Shown piece by piece: positions 8,500 through 17,432 of a stretch of 64,000 nt of DNA (within the stretch, counting starts at the first letter, position 1; each line of letters begins with the position of its first letter). The position numbers were made by a program, and so were the translations under genes. The DNA comes from Salinispirillum sp049115955 (GTDB lineage Bacteria; Pseudomonadota; Gammaproteobacteria; Pseudomonadales; Natronospirillaceae), in assembly GCA_049115955.1 (NCBI GenBank), contig JAGDZJ010000002.1:62001-126000 (forward strand), given 5' to 3'. Below the pieces are notes generated by a model. It saw only the letters and a list, made by a program, of their open reading frames with translations, was not told where the DNA came from and did not search any database.

Positions 8500-9765
8500 A
8501 TGTCGCCCTCGACCCTACTGTCGCTATCGTTGCCCAATGACTTACTGCTGTTGCGCGTGCTGTATGTGCTGCGCGGCTTGGCAGTGATCGGTCAGACGAT
8601 CGCTATTCTGGTGGCGACTTATTTCTTCAATATGACACTGCCGTTACCTGCCTTATGGTTTGGTGTGGGGGCACTGCTGCTGTTCAACGTAGTGTTGTTC
8701 TGGTGGGTGTTCAATACGCCACGGGTGACGAAATGGCAGTGGATCGGCCACATCGGCATCGATTTATTGGTGCTGACGTGGCAACTGTTTTGGACCGGTG
8801 GATCAACCAACCCTTTTGTATCGCTGTATTTGCTGCCCGTGGCCTTGGTGGCGTTGGCCTTGCCGGTGCGTGCGGTTATCGCAGTGGGGGTTGCCACGTC
8901 AATCAGCTACTCCCTGCTCATGCTGTTCCATAAACCCTTGTTAATGAGCGGTTCTATGCTGTCGCCCGGCATGCAACTGCACATACTCGGCATGTGGGTT
9001 AATTTTCTGCTCACCGTGGCCCTGCTGACCGCGTTCGGCAGTTGGATGTCGCACAACGTGCAGCAACAGCGTTTGAAACTGCAACAAGCCCGTGCGCGTG
9101 CCATGCGCAACCAAGGCATTCTCAGTCTTGCTTCACACGCCGCGCAGGCAGCACATGAACTCAATACACCTTTGTCGACGTTGAAGATGATTGCCGAAGA
9201 GCTGCGCGGACGAACGGAAGAGCTGCCCGCTGATGTGCGCGACGACATCGACACTCTGGACCAGCAATTAGACTTCTGCCGCGACAGCGTGCAACGCATG
9301 GTGAAGGGCGCGCGCGCCGCCACCGAACACAACACGCGCAAAGTCAGCAGTCTGTTTCGTGAGACCTTAGCCCGCTTTCGCCTGCTACGCCCTGAAATCG
9401 AACTGGAAACTAGCCTCCCGGAACTTTCAGGTGCCACGGTGCAAGACGCTCTGGCCTGGCAACACTTGTTATTAACCCTGCTCGACAACGCCGCCGACGC
9501 CAGTTTGGCGCAAGGCCATAAACACATTGCTTTGCAGGTTGCTCGGCACGAACACCATCTCACCATCGCCGTGACCGATCACGGACAGGGCGATCCGGCA
9601 CCCACCGGCGTGGCCCTGCACAGCACCAAAGCGCATGGCTTCGGCATTGGCCTCGCGCTGGCCGACCTGACGTTGGAAGCCACCGGCAACCCGTTAACCA
9701 TTGAGACTCTACCGCAAGGGCATGTGGCCTACGTTGAGATGCCGCTGCGGGAGGAGACGTTATGA
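8500..9765 (+). CDS. regB: RegB/PrrB/RoxS-type redox sensor histidine kinase
   Basis: Membrane sensor kinase that reports respiratory or quinone redox state. About 421 aa from the ATG at 8500; an in-frame ATG at 8479 is also possible and I cannot decide between them. The first about 180 residues hold six membrane segments. The GGSTNPF motif before the fifth/sixth helix matches the quinone-responsive region of RegB. The H-box AAHELNTPL (phospho-His) is near residue 222, and the HATPase_c domain includes DNAADAS and GFGIGLALA. It overlaps regA by 4 nt (ATGA) and is followed by cioAB, which links it to control of the terminal oxidase. Confidence 0.88.
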   Translation: MSPSTLLSLSLPNDLLLLRVLYVLRGLAVIGQTIAILVATYFFNMTLPLPALWFGVGALLLFNVVLFWWVFNTPRVTKWQWIGHIGIDLLVLTWQLFWTGGSTNPFVSLYLLPVALVALALPVRAVIAVGVATSISYSLLMLFHKPLLMSGSMLSPGMQLHILGMWVNFLLTVALLTAFGSWMSHNVQQQRLKLQQARARAMRNQGILSLASHAAQAAHELNTPLSTLKMIAEELRGRTEELPADVRDDIDTLDQQLDFCRDSVQRMVKGARAATEHNTRKVSSLFRETLARFRLLRPEIELETSLPELSGATVQDALAWQHLLLTLLDNAADASLAQGHKHIALQVARHEHHLTIAVTDHGQGDPAPTGVALHSTKAHGFGIGLALADLTLEATGNPLTIETLPQGHVAYVEMPLREETL

Positions 9766-10310
9766 CGCAGCCTGTGTCACACGGCACCGTCCTGATCATC
9801 GACGACGACGCGGCTTTCCGACGCTTGTTGGGGCGTGGGCTAACACGACTGGGTTGGCACACCCTAGAAGCCGACTCCACTGCGACCGCTCTGGAAGCGC
9901 TAAAAGAGCAGCCAACTCATGCATTACTCGACTTACGCTTGGGTGAAGAAAACGGCATGACCTTGCTTGAACCCATCCGAGCGCAACACCCAGACATCCG
10001 GATTATCTTGTTAACAGGCTTTGCTAGCATCGCGTCTGCCGTCGCCGCCATCAAACGCGGGGCGGATGACTACTTAAGCAAGCCGGTGGACATTCAAGCC
10101 GTTGACCAAGCGCTGCGCGGTGACCGCTCCGAGCCTCTGGCCGACATACAAGAGCAACCGCCAGCCCTACGGCGAGTCGAATGGGAACACATTCAACGCG
10201 TACTAAACGATTGTGGCGGTAACATTTCAGAAGCTGCACGGGTATTGGGCATGCATCGACGCAGCCTGCAACGTAAGCTGGCTAAAAAACCCGGCCCCGA
10301 ACGCCCCTAA
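9762..10310 (+). CDS. regA: RegA/PrrA/RoxR-type response regulator
   Basis: Partner of the upstream kinase. 182 aa: receiver domain (about 8-120) with an acidic pair IDDD near the start and the phospho-acceptor Asp in ALLDLRLGEENG at about residue 56, then a short linker and a Fis-like C-terminal helix-turn-helix (GGNISEAARVLGMHRRSLQRKL, reported here only as residues about 151-172). That compact architecture is specific to the RegA family. ATGA overlap with regB; cioA starts 36 nt downstream, so direct autogenous control of the oxidase operon is plausible. Confidence 0.9.
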   Translation: MTQPVSHGTVLIIDDDAAFRRLLGRGLTRLGWHTLEADSTATALEALKEQPTHALLDLRLGEENGMTLLEPIRAQHPDIRIILLTGFASIASAVAAIKRGADDYLSKPVDIQAVDQALRGDRSEPLADIQEQPPALRRVEWEHIQRVLNDCGGNISEAARVLGMHRRSLQRKLAKKPGPERP

Positions 10311-10346
10311 ACGCTTTACCTACCCTCACCGAAGAGGAGCAACACG

Positions 10347-11750
10347 ATGGAGTTAGACCCGCTTTTTCTATCCCGACTACAGTTTGCTTTCGTGGTGTCG
10401 TTCCACGCCATCTTTCCGGTGTTTACCATCGGGTTGGCGTCGTTCATCGCCACATTAGAAGGTATCTATTTTAAAACTCAAAACCCCATTTGGATGAGGC
10501 TCTCGCAGTTCTGGATTAAGGTCTTCGCCGTGGTATTCGGCATGGGCGTGGTGTCCGGCATTGTTATGGCCTTCCAGTTCGGCACCAATTGGTCTAATTT
10601 CTCCTACATCAGCGCCAACTTCTTGGGGCCAATTCTCAGCTATGAGGTGGTCACCGCCTTTTTCCTTGAAGCGGCGTTTCTGGGAATTTTGCTGTTTGGT
10701 CGCGGTAAGGTGCCGCCGGGCATCTATTTTATGTCAGCAGTGATGGTTGCCGTGGGCACCTTCATTTCGTCGTTCTGGATTCTGTCCGCCAACAGCTGGA
10801 TGCACACCCCGGCAGGCGTTGAATTCCGTGGCGAGTTGCTCTACGTCACCTCGTGGACCGAAGCGATTTTTAACGCCTCGCTGCCCTACCGTTTCGCGCA
10901 CATGGGGTTAGCATCATTTCTAACCGGCGGTTTCGTTGTTGCAGGCGTCAGTGCGTGGTATTTGCTGCGCGGCCGCGAGGTTGAAGCGAACCGCCGCGCC
11001 CTGTCGATGTCTTTGTGGTTGTTGCTTGTCTTAACGCCACTGCAAGCTTGGGTCGGCGACTTACATGGTCTGAACACCTTGGAGCACCAACCGGCCAAGG
11101 TCGCTGCAATGGAAGGCAACTGGGAAACGCGCAGCAACGTGCCATTGTTACTGTTTGCGTGGCCCGATCAAGCCAACCAGACCAATCACTTTGAGATTGG
11201 CATTCCCAATCTCGCCAGCATCATCCTGAAACACAGCGCCGACGGCGTGGTGCCGGGGCTCGACATCGTACCAGTAGAAGAGCAGCCGCCCGTGTGGTGG
11301 GTGTTCTGGTCTTTCCGCGTCATGGTGGGCATCGGTTTGTTGATGATCGCCGTATCCGTAGCCGGTTTGGTGTTGCGCCTGCGTGGCAAGTTATGGTCCA
11401 CACACTGGTACTTCCGCGTGTTGCAAGTAATGAGTATTACACCCTTTATCGCCGTGCTCGCCGGTTGGTTCACCACGGAAATCGGCCGAGGGCCTTGGTT
11501 GATCTACGGCATCATGACCTTTGCCGAAGGCGTCACCCCATCGTTGCAAGGCTGGATGGCCCTGACCACACTGATCGGGTACATCGTGGTGTACGCCATG
11601 GTGTTCAGCGGCGGGCTGTATTATTTGATGCGCATCCTGCGCGACGGTATGGAATTCCAACAGCCGGCACACGACGACGAGCTTTCCCCACATCGCGCCA
11701 AGCGCCCATTCTCGGCGGCGGATGTTCCTCTTGAAGAAGGAGCACACTAA
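10347..11750 (+). CDS. cioA: Cyanide-insensitive bd-type quinol oxidase subunit I
   Basis: Oxidises quinol and reduces O2 to water at the bd haems. 467 aa, shorter than E. coli CydA (522), and its opening SRLQFAFVVSFHAIFP followed by TIGLAS is the CioA variety with a short Q-loop. About nine membrane helices; His ligand candidate in FHAIFP. SD GAAGAGGAGC precedes the ATG. It overlaps cioB by 1 nt (TAATG). Located directly after regBA, consistent with redox control. Cyanide resistance is a family property, not something the sequence proves. Confidence 0.92.
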   Translation: MELDPLFLSRLQFAFVVSFHAIFPVFTIGLASFIATLEGIYFKTQNPIWMRLSQFWIKVFAVVFGMGVVSGIVMAFQFGTNWSNFSYISANFLGPILSYEVVTAFFLEAAFLGILLFGRGKVPPGIYFMSAVMVAVGTFISSFWILSANSWMHTPAGVEFRGELLYVTSWTEAIFNASLPYRFAHMGLASFLTGGFVVAGVSAWYLLRGREVEANRRALSMSLWLLLVLTPLQAWVGDLHGLNTLEHQPAKVAAMEGNWETRSNVPLLLFAWPDQANQTNHFEIGIPNLASIILKHSADGVVPGLDIVPVEEQPPVWWVFWSFRVMVGIGLLMIAVSVAGLVLRLRGKLWSTHWYFRVLQVMSITPFIAVLAGWFTTEIGRGPWLIYGIMTFAEGVTPSLQGWMALTTLIGYIVVYAMVFSGGLYYLMRILRDGMEFQQPAHDDELSPHRAKRPFSAADVPLEEGAH

Positions 11751-12754
11751 TGGAACCTGTATTTGATTTAGTGCCCATCTGGGCCGGCATTATCGGTTTT
11801 GGCATCATCATGTATGTGTTGATGGACGGCTTCGACCTCGGCCAGGGCATCCTGTTTCCCTTCGCACCGTCGGAAGAAGCGCGCGACGTCATGATGAACT
11901 CGGTGGCTCCCGTATGGGATGGCAATGAAACCTGGCTGGTGCTGGGCGGCGCAGGCTTGCTCGCGGCCTTCCCCTTGGTTTACAGCGTGTTCCTACCGGC
12001 CTTGTATTTGGGTGTATTCCTGATGCTGGCGGGGCTTATTTTCCGCGGCGTGGCCTTCGAGTTTCGCTTCAAAGCCAGAACCTCGCGCTACCTGTGGAAT
12101 TGGTCATTCGCCGGCGGCTCGATGCTCGCTACCTTTGCGCAAGGTGCGGTAGTGGGTGCTTACATTCAGGGCTTTGAAACGGAGAACTTCCGCTACGTCG
12201 GCGGCGCGTTCGACTGGTTGACGCCGTTCACGGTATTAACGGGTCTGGGCATGTTAGCCGGTTACGCCCTGCTGGGCAGTACGTGGTTGATTTTGAAGTC
12301 GGAGGGATACATTCAGCAATGGGCGTACAAGATCACGCCGTATCTGCTCGCCGCTGTGGTCGCGGTGTTTGGTATCATCAGTATTTGGACGCCGATGATC
12401 AGCGAGCTGGTGCGCGCCCGTTGGTTTGATCAAGTCAGTTTGATTTGGCTGCTGCCACTGGGGGCGTTGCTGTCTGTTGTGGTGTTAATGCGCGCGGTGA
12501 TTAAACGACAAGATGGCATGCCGTTCGTGGCGACCATGGCGTTATTTGTGTTCACCTATTTAGGTTTAGCGGTCAGTAAACTGCCCTATATCGTGCCGCC
12601 CAATTACACGCTGTGGGATGCTTCTTCGGCGCATGAGTCGCAATTGTTCTTGCTGATTGGCTTGCTGTTCGTGATCCCCTTTGTGCTGATGTACACGGCA
12701 TGGACGTACTGGGTGTTTCGCGGCAAGGTGAAGGCAGGAGTCGGTTATCACTGA
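11750..12754 (+). CDS. cioB: Cyanide-insensitive bd-type quinol oxidase subunit II
   Basis: Second core subunit of the bd-type oxidase, 334 aa with about eight or nine membrane segments, matching CioB length. Family motif YVLMDGFDLGQG lies at about residues 22-33 and WDGNETWL near 57-64. Start ATG shares its A with the cioA stop. No CydX-like small subunit is visible in the next 400 nt; the oxidase assembly genes cydD and cydC follow after a repeat-rich gap. Confidence 0.93.
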   Translation: MEPVFDLVPIWAGIIGFGIIMYVLMDGFDLGQGILFPFAPSEEARDVMMNSVAPVWDGNETWLVLGGAGLLAAFPLVYSVFLPALYLGVFLMLAGLIFRGVAFEFRFKARTSRYLWNWSFAGGSMLATFAQGAVVGAYIQGFETENFRYVGGAFDWLTPFTVLTGLGMLAGYALLGSTWLILKSEGYIQQWAYKITPYLLAAVVAVFGIISIWTPMISELVRARWFDQVSLIWLLPLGALLSVVVLMRAVIKRQDGMPFVATMALFVFTYLGLAVSKLPYIVPPNYTLWDASSAHESQLFLLIGLLFVIPFVLMYTAWTYWVFRGKVKAGVGYH

Positions 12755-12798
12755 TTCTTTTCGTCGGCCTTTTTGTGTGCCTGTTGCATAGGGCTCTC

Positions 12799-12856
12799 GG
12801 CGTATGCCTCCGGCGCTCCACGGCAGGCCGGGGAGTCGCGCCTTGAGGCATACGCC
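12799..12856 (+). repeat. Intergenic hairpin repeat, copy 3
   Basis: Arms GGCGTATGCCTC (12799-12810) and GAGGCATACGCC (12845-12856) pair perfectly around the same core as copy 1b. It lies 45 nt after the cioB stop, before cydD on the same strand, so it may act as a partial terminator or RNA stabiliser between the oxidase and its assembly genes. Confidence 0.75.
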
Positions 12857-12973
12857 TGCGCCCTCCCCACACTCACTAGGCAAGTCAAAAAGACACGAGC
12901 GAAAAGCGCACGAAGTGCGATGGTAGGAGATCATTAGCTAGCGCCATTACTTCGGACTTTTTGACGCACTATC

Positions 12974-13086
12974 AGTTGGCTGATCCGTAAGACTGGCGGG
13001 CGGCGTTTGCGCACAGGACGTGCGCAACTGAGCCTACAGGGACGTATTCACGGCGTCCGCCCAAAAGTCTTGCGGATCGGCCAACT
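12974..13086. repeat. 113-bp inverted-repeat element upstream of cydD
   Basis: Left arm AGTTGGCTGATCCGTAAGAC (from 12974) and right arm ending at 13086 are complementary with two differences over the first 21 nt, and after a 3-nt mismatch the match continues for GGGCGG. The centre holds a second perfect hairpin, TTGCGCAC/GTGCGCAA, at 13007-13027. It fills much of the 402-nt gap between cioB and cydD. It differs in sequence from the six-copy hairpin family and from the element at 18480. Nature unknown: small MITE-like element or structured leader RNA. Confidence 0.6.
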
Positions 13087-13156
13087 AGAAATGGGCGTAG
13101 GTAACCGCCGAGAGCCCTCGCTTCCGGCACGGGCCAAAAACAAGGGGAAAACAGAT

Positions 13157-14833
13157 TTGCCAAACCTAACCGCCAAGCAGTGGCTGCGTTCGATCATCAA
13201 GCCGGCGCGAAATGCTGTGCGTTTGGCGGCTATGGCGGGTTCCGTGGCGGGGCTGGCGACGGTGGGTTTGTTGTGGGCGTTGGCGGTGATTGTGAGTGGC
13301 CTGTTGGTTGAAGGCCTCTTGCTTGCAGAGCTGATGACTCCACTTGCTGTGTTGCTGCTGTGCATAGTACTGCGCGCCGCTGCGCAATACGCACAGGAAA
13401 CCTGTGGCGCGCACGCCAGCACACAGGTGCGCTGTACGGTACGTGAGCGCTTGCTGACTCAGTGGGCCGCCAATGGCCCACTACGCAATGCCGTGCTTTC
13501 TCCTGCTGAGCGCGCCAGTCAATACGTGGAGCAGGTTGAAGCATTGGATGGCTACGTGGCGCGTTACTTACCGCAACAGACCATCACTGTTGCAGTTCCT
13601 TTAGTTATTTTGGTTATCGTATTCGGTATGGACTGGTTAGCCGGTGTTTTGCTGTTCTTCTCTGCGCCGCTGATTCCGCTGTTTATGGCCTTGGTGGGCA
13701 TGGGTGCAGAGAAGCTAAACCAGCAACATTTCGCCAGCTTAAGTCGGCTGTCCGGGCAATTTCTCGACCGCTTGCACGGCATCACGACGTTGCAGATTTT
13801 CGGCCACACACAGGCAACACAAGCCGTCGTCGCGACAACCAGTCATGACTTCCGTCGCCTGACCATGAAAACGTTGCGATTAGCGTTTTTGTCGTCAACC
13901 GTATTGGAATTCTTTGCCTCGGTCGCCATCGCCATGCTGGCTATTTATATTGGCTTTGGCTTGCTCGGCTATATCGACTGGGGCCCAAGTACGGAGCTGA
14001 CTTTGTTTAGCGGCTTGCTGATTTTATTACTGGCTCCAGAATTTTTTCAGCCCTTGCGTACTTTGGCGCAGCACTACCATGACCGAGCGGCGGCCATCGG
14101 TGCCGCTGAAACCTTGATGTCGGCGACGAACGATTCAACAGTTGCTCAATCGCCAGAGTCAGATCCATATACGGAAGGCGTAATAAGAGACGCCGACAAC
14201 ACCATCGTCTTTAACCAAGTCACCTTGACGTTTCCCGAACGCGGCACGCTGTTTCATCGTCTCAGTCTGCGCTTTGAGCAGGGTGAAATCGTTGGTCTGT
14301 CGGGGCCTACGGGCAGCGGGAAAAGCAGCATCTTGAATCTGATCGCCGGTTTTATTCAGCCGACCGACGGCCAAGTGCGGGTGAATGATCAACCGGCCGG
14401 TCGCACGCCCGTGGCGTGGATGAGCCAGAGGCCCTTTCTACTGTTCGGCAGTTGGGCCGACAATCTGCTTTGGATGGCCCCGCAGGCCTCCGAACAAGAC
14501 ATGTTGGACGCCGCCGCTCAGGTCGGCTTAACAGCATTATTGAACAGCCTGCCACAAGGACTTAACAGCCCCGTCGGTGAAGACGGACGCTTCTTGTCGG
14601 GCGGTGAGGCCCAGCGTTTAGCGCTTGCGCGCATCTGGTTGTCGGACGCCCAATGGGTGCTGCTGGACGAACCCACCGCTGCGCTCGATACCGACAGTAC
14701 GCAAGTGATCGCTGACTGCTTAGACGGGCTCGCCGCGCAAGGGCGTGGCATCATCGTCAGCGCGCACGATGCCGACCTGTTGCAGCGGGCGCACCGTGTG
14801 ATGCGAGTTACGGATCAGGAGGCCGTGCTATGA
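13157..14833 (+). CDS. cydD: Cysteine/glutathione ABC exporter, ATP-binding/permease subunit CydD
   Basis: Half of the CydDC heterodimer that exports reductants to the periplasm and is needed for bd oxidase assembly. About 558 aa from a TTG at 13157 with AGGGG nine nt before it. The longer frame from 13007 runs through the inverted-repeat element and is unlikely. Six membrane helices (about 20-290) then an ABC domain: Walker A GPTGSGKSS, signature LSGGEAQRLA, Walker B VLLDEPTAALD. Overlaps cydC by 4 nt. Confidence 0.9.
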   Translation: MPNLTAKQWLRSIIKPARNAVRLAAMAGSVAGLATVGLLWALAVIVSGLLVEGLLLAELMTPLAVLLLCIVLRAAAQYAQETCGAHASTQVRCTVRERLLTQWAANGPLRNAVLSPAERASQYVEQVEALDGYVARYLPQQTITVAVPLVILVIVFGMDWLAGVLLFFSAPLIPLFMALVGMGAEKLNQQHFASLSRLSGQFLDRLHGITTLQIFGHTQATQAVVATTSHDFRRLTMKTLRLAFLSSTVLEFFASVAIAMLAIYIGFGLLGYIDWGPSTELTLFSGLLILLLAPEFFQPLRTLAQHYHDRAAAIGAAETLMSATNDSTVAQSPESDPYTEGVIRDADNTIVFNQVTLTFPERGTLFHRLSLRFEQGEIVGLSGPTGSGKSSILNLIAGFIQPTDGQVRVNDQPAGRTPVAWMSQRPFLLFGSWADNLLWMAPQASEQDMLDAAAQVGLTALLNSLPQGLNSPVGEDGRFLSGGEAQRLALARIWLSDAQWVLLDEPTAALDTDSTQVIADCLDGLAAQGRGIIVSAHDADLLQRAHRVMRVTDQEAVL

Positions 14834-16416
14834 GGAATCTTTGGGCGCCTTTGTGGCCTTGGGTCCGTCTGATTCTGCAACGTCGCCGTCGGCTGCTTGT
14901 CGGTAGTTTGCTCATGGCACTGACCCTTACCGCTGGCATTGCGTTGCTGGGTTTGTCTGGGTGGTTTATTACCTCGGCCGGGTTGGCGTCGCTGCTATTG
15001 TCCGTCGGCATTGCGGTGTATTTGGACGTCTATGTACCCGGCGCTGGCATCCGCGGCTTTGCCCTTACGCGCACCATTGCCCGCTACCTCGAACGGCTGT
15101 ACAACCACGATACCGTGCTGCGCCTGCTGGCGGACTTGCGTGTCCGGCTGTTCGCGCAGATCAGTCGTTTACCGCTGCCAGAACTGAACCGGCAGCGCAG
15201 CAGTCAATGGCTGAACCGACTGACCAGCGACTTAGATACCCTCGACAATCTCTATCTGCGCCTGCTCGCCCCGCCCATGGTGGCCCTGCTGATCATCATA
15301 GGGGTCAGCGGCGTGATGTGGTGGGTCTTGCCGAACGCGGCGCTGCTCATCTTTTTGGGGCTAATGGTCTTGCTGAGTCTGTCTACTGCGCTGCCTGCCA
15401 CACTGGGTATGCGCCACAGTGGCGAACTAACCGTACTGACCGAACAGCTACGCATTCACAGTGTTGATCATCTGCGCGGCAACGCCGAATTAACGGCGGC
15501 AGGCTACGCCAGCGAGCACGCGGTAAGGCTGTCGGGGACCAGCGACGCCCTGCACGCACGACAACAGTCATTAGCGCGCGCCATTGGTTTTACACAAAGC
15601 TTAGTAAATGCTGGCTTGGCGCTGCTGATGGCCGGCGTTCTGCTTTTGGGTGTGCAGGCCTATATCGCCGACCAGTTAAGCGGGCCAGTATTGGTGATGT
15701 TGTTGCTGGGCCTGTTAGCACTCAATGAAGCCTTCGCCAATTTGCCGCGTTCGTTTGCGCATTTTGGTCAGACATTGGCAGCGGCAAAACGCTTGAACGA
15801 TATGGCACCGGACATTGAACAGGCACCCGATCACGCAAAAAGCCTCGCTGACGCCCCAACCCTACGCCCGACCCTCCGCATTGTGGTTGGAGATACTTCT
15901 GTAAAATTACAGCAAGGCGAATGCTGCGTCATTACGGGAACGTCAGGCAGCGGAAAGTCGACCTTCGCCACCCAACTTGCTCTGCCTCACTTGGCGCATA
16001 CCGCGTGGCTAACACAAGATACCAAATTATTTAACGACACCCTCGCCAACAACCTGTTGCTGGGCAACCCAAAGGCCACCGACGAACAACTCTGGCAAGT
16101 GCTGGAATGGGTAGCGCTGGCAGACCGCGTGGAGCAATCTGCGCAGGGTTTAGATACATGGGTGGGTGAGAACGGCTTGGCGCTGTCGGGCGGTGAACAA
16201 CGTCGTGTGGCCTTAGCGCGGGTAATATTGCGCTGGCTACAATCTGAAGTGCGCTGGGTAATTTTGGATGAACCATTTCGCGGCGTCGATGACGAAACCG
16301 CTGCTAAGATCATGCAACAGCTAACACCGCAACTCGCCAACAAAGGCATGGTGTGGCTGAGCCATGAAGCGCCTGAATTCCTGACGCCACACTGCATCTT
16401 GAAACTTGGTGCATAG
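14830..16416 (+). CDS. cydC: Cysteine/glutathione ABC exporter, ATP-binding/permease subunit CydC
   Basis: Second half of CydDC, 528 aa. Membrane domain about 1-310, then ABC domain with Walker A TGTSGSGKST, signature LSGGEQRRVA and Walker B VILDEPFRGVD. Its ATG overlaps the cydD stop (ATGA). It ends 5 nt before a hairpin repeat and faces rarD tail to tail. Confidence 0.92.
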   Translation: MRNLWAPLWPWVRLILQRRRRLLVGSLLMALTLTAGIALLGLSGWFITSAGLASLLLSVGIAVYLDVYVPGAGIRGFALTRTIARYLERLYNHDTVLRLLADLRVRLFAQISRLPLPELNRQRSSQWLNRLTSDLDTLDNLYLRLLAPPMVALLIIIGVSGVMWWVLPNAALLIFLGLMVLLSLSTALPATLGMRHSGELTVLTEQLRIHSVDHLRGNAELTAAGYASEHAVRLSGTSDALHARQQSLARAIGFTQSLVNAGLALLMAGVLLLGVQAYIADQLSGPVLVMLLLGLLALNEAFANLPRSFAHFGQTLAAAKRLNDMAPDIEQAPDHAKSLADAPTLRPTLRIVVGDTSVKLQQGECCVITGTSGSGKSTFATQLALPHLAHTAWLTQDTKLFNDTLANNLLLGNPKATDEQLWQVLEWVALADRVEQSAQGLDTWVGENGLALSGGEQRRVALARVILRWLQSEVRWVILDEPFRGVDDETAAKIMQQLTPQLANKGMVWLSHEAPEFLTPHCILKLGA

Positions 16417-16421
16417 CTATC

Positions 16422-16499
16422 GCGTGGTTTGTGCGGTATGCCTCAAGGCGCGCCTTTCGGCCTGCCGTGAAGCGCCGGAGGCATACCGCAAAACCACGC
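16422..16499 (-). repeat. Intergenic hairpin repeat, copy 4 (between convergent cydC and rarD)
   Basis: The longest stem of the family: GCGTGGTTT plus TGCGGTATGCCTC on the left, with the complements GAGGCATACCGCA and AAACCACGC on the right, broken only by one bulged base. The core is in reverse orientation relative to copy 1b. It fills almost the whole gap between two converging genes, so a two-way terminator role is likely. Confidence 0.78.
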
Positions 16500-16508
16500 C
16501 GATAAGAG

Positions 16509-17414
16509 TTAAGCCGCTGGCACCACCGGAATCTTCGGTCCGCGCCGCCAGCGATACAGGGTATCCACGGAAAGCATAATCAGCGCAAACCAGATCATGC
16601 CGAAGGTGACCAGCTTCTCGGGCACCAGCACTTCGCCGTAGACAAACACGGCAAGTAGAAAGACACCGCTGGGCGCGATGTACTGAAAGAAACCCAGCGC
16701 CGTCATGCTGATGCGGTTAGCCGCCGCGGCAAAGCACATCAGCGGCACCATGGTCACTGGCCCAGCGGCGAACAACAGGTAGTTCGTCCAGCCGGTATTC
16801 GCGAACAGGTCTGTCGTCGGGCTGGTACTGAACCACAAATAGCCAATGGCTAAGGGCAGCAACAAGCCGGTTTCCATCGCCATGCCGGTGAAGCTGTCGA
16901 CCGCCAGTTTTTTGCGCACTAAGCCATAGAGTGCAAAGCTGACACCCAACGCCAAGGCAATCCAAGGTAAGCGTCCGAACTGGATGACTTCATAAGCCAC
17001 CGCCGCTAAGCAAATCAAGGCGGCAGCGGTTTTCACCTTGCCCAAGCGCTCGCCAAAAAACAGCATGCCAAACAGAATGTTCACCAACGGATTGATGTAA
17101 TAACCCAAGCTGGTACTGAGCATAAAGCCGCTTTGTACGGCCCAGATAAACAAACCCCAGTTGAACCCGATGATGGTGGTTGAGCACAGCAATAACCAGC
17201 GCGCGCGTGGCGACTTCATGGTGGCCCACAGCACACTGCGCTTACGCAATATGATGATGAGGCCAAGTGTCAGCAAGAACGACCACAACACACGGTGGGC
17301 CAATATTTCTGGCGCGGCCACGTTTTGCATCAGCTTGAAGTACATGGGCGCAACCGCCCACAAGCCATAGGCTGTGAGCGCGTAAAACACCCCACTTTTA
17401 ACTGTCTTATCCAT
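16509..17414 (-). CDS. rarD: RarD-type EamA permease
   Basis: Inner-membrane DMT-superfamily permease, 301 aa with ten predicted helices. The beginning (SGVFYALTAYGLWAVAPMYF) and the motif AHRVLWS near residue 40 are characteristic of RarD; E. coli RarD is of similar length. Substrate is not known for the family. It starts 18 nt after the AraC-family gene on the same strand and was probably co-transcribed with it. Confidence 0.88.
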   Translation of the reverse strand: MDKTVKSGVFYALTAYGLWAVAPMYFKLMQNVAAPEILAHRVLWSFLLTLGLIIILRKRSVLWATMKSPRARWLLLCSTTIIGFNWGLFIWAVQSGFMLSTSLGYYINPLVNILFGMLFFGERLGKVKTAAALICLAAVAYEVIQFGRLPWIALALGVSFALYGLVRKKLAVDSFTGMAMETGLLLPLAIGYLWFSTSPTTDLFANTGWTNYLLFAAGPVTMVPLMCFAAAANRISMTALGFFQYIAPSGVFLLAVFVYGEVLVPEKLVTFGMIWFALIMLSVDTLYRWRRGPKIPVVPAA

Positions 17415-17432
17415 TAACCGTTTTATCCATGG

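Noticed and set aside
13007..13156. ATG/GTG start of cydD within the inverted-repeat element
   Set aside because: It would add about 50 residues unlike CydD proteins and encoded by the palindromic element; the TTG at 13157 has a better ribosome site and length.
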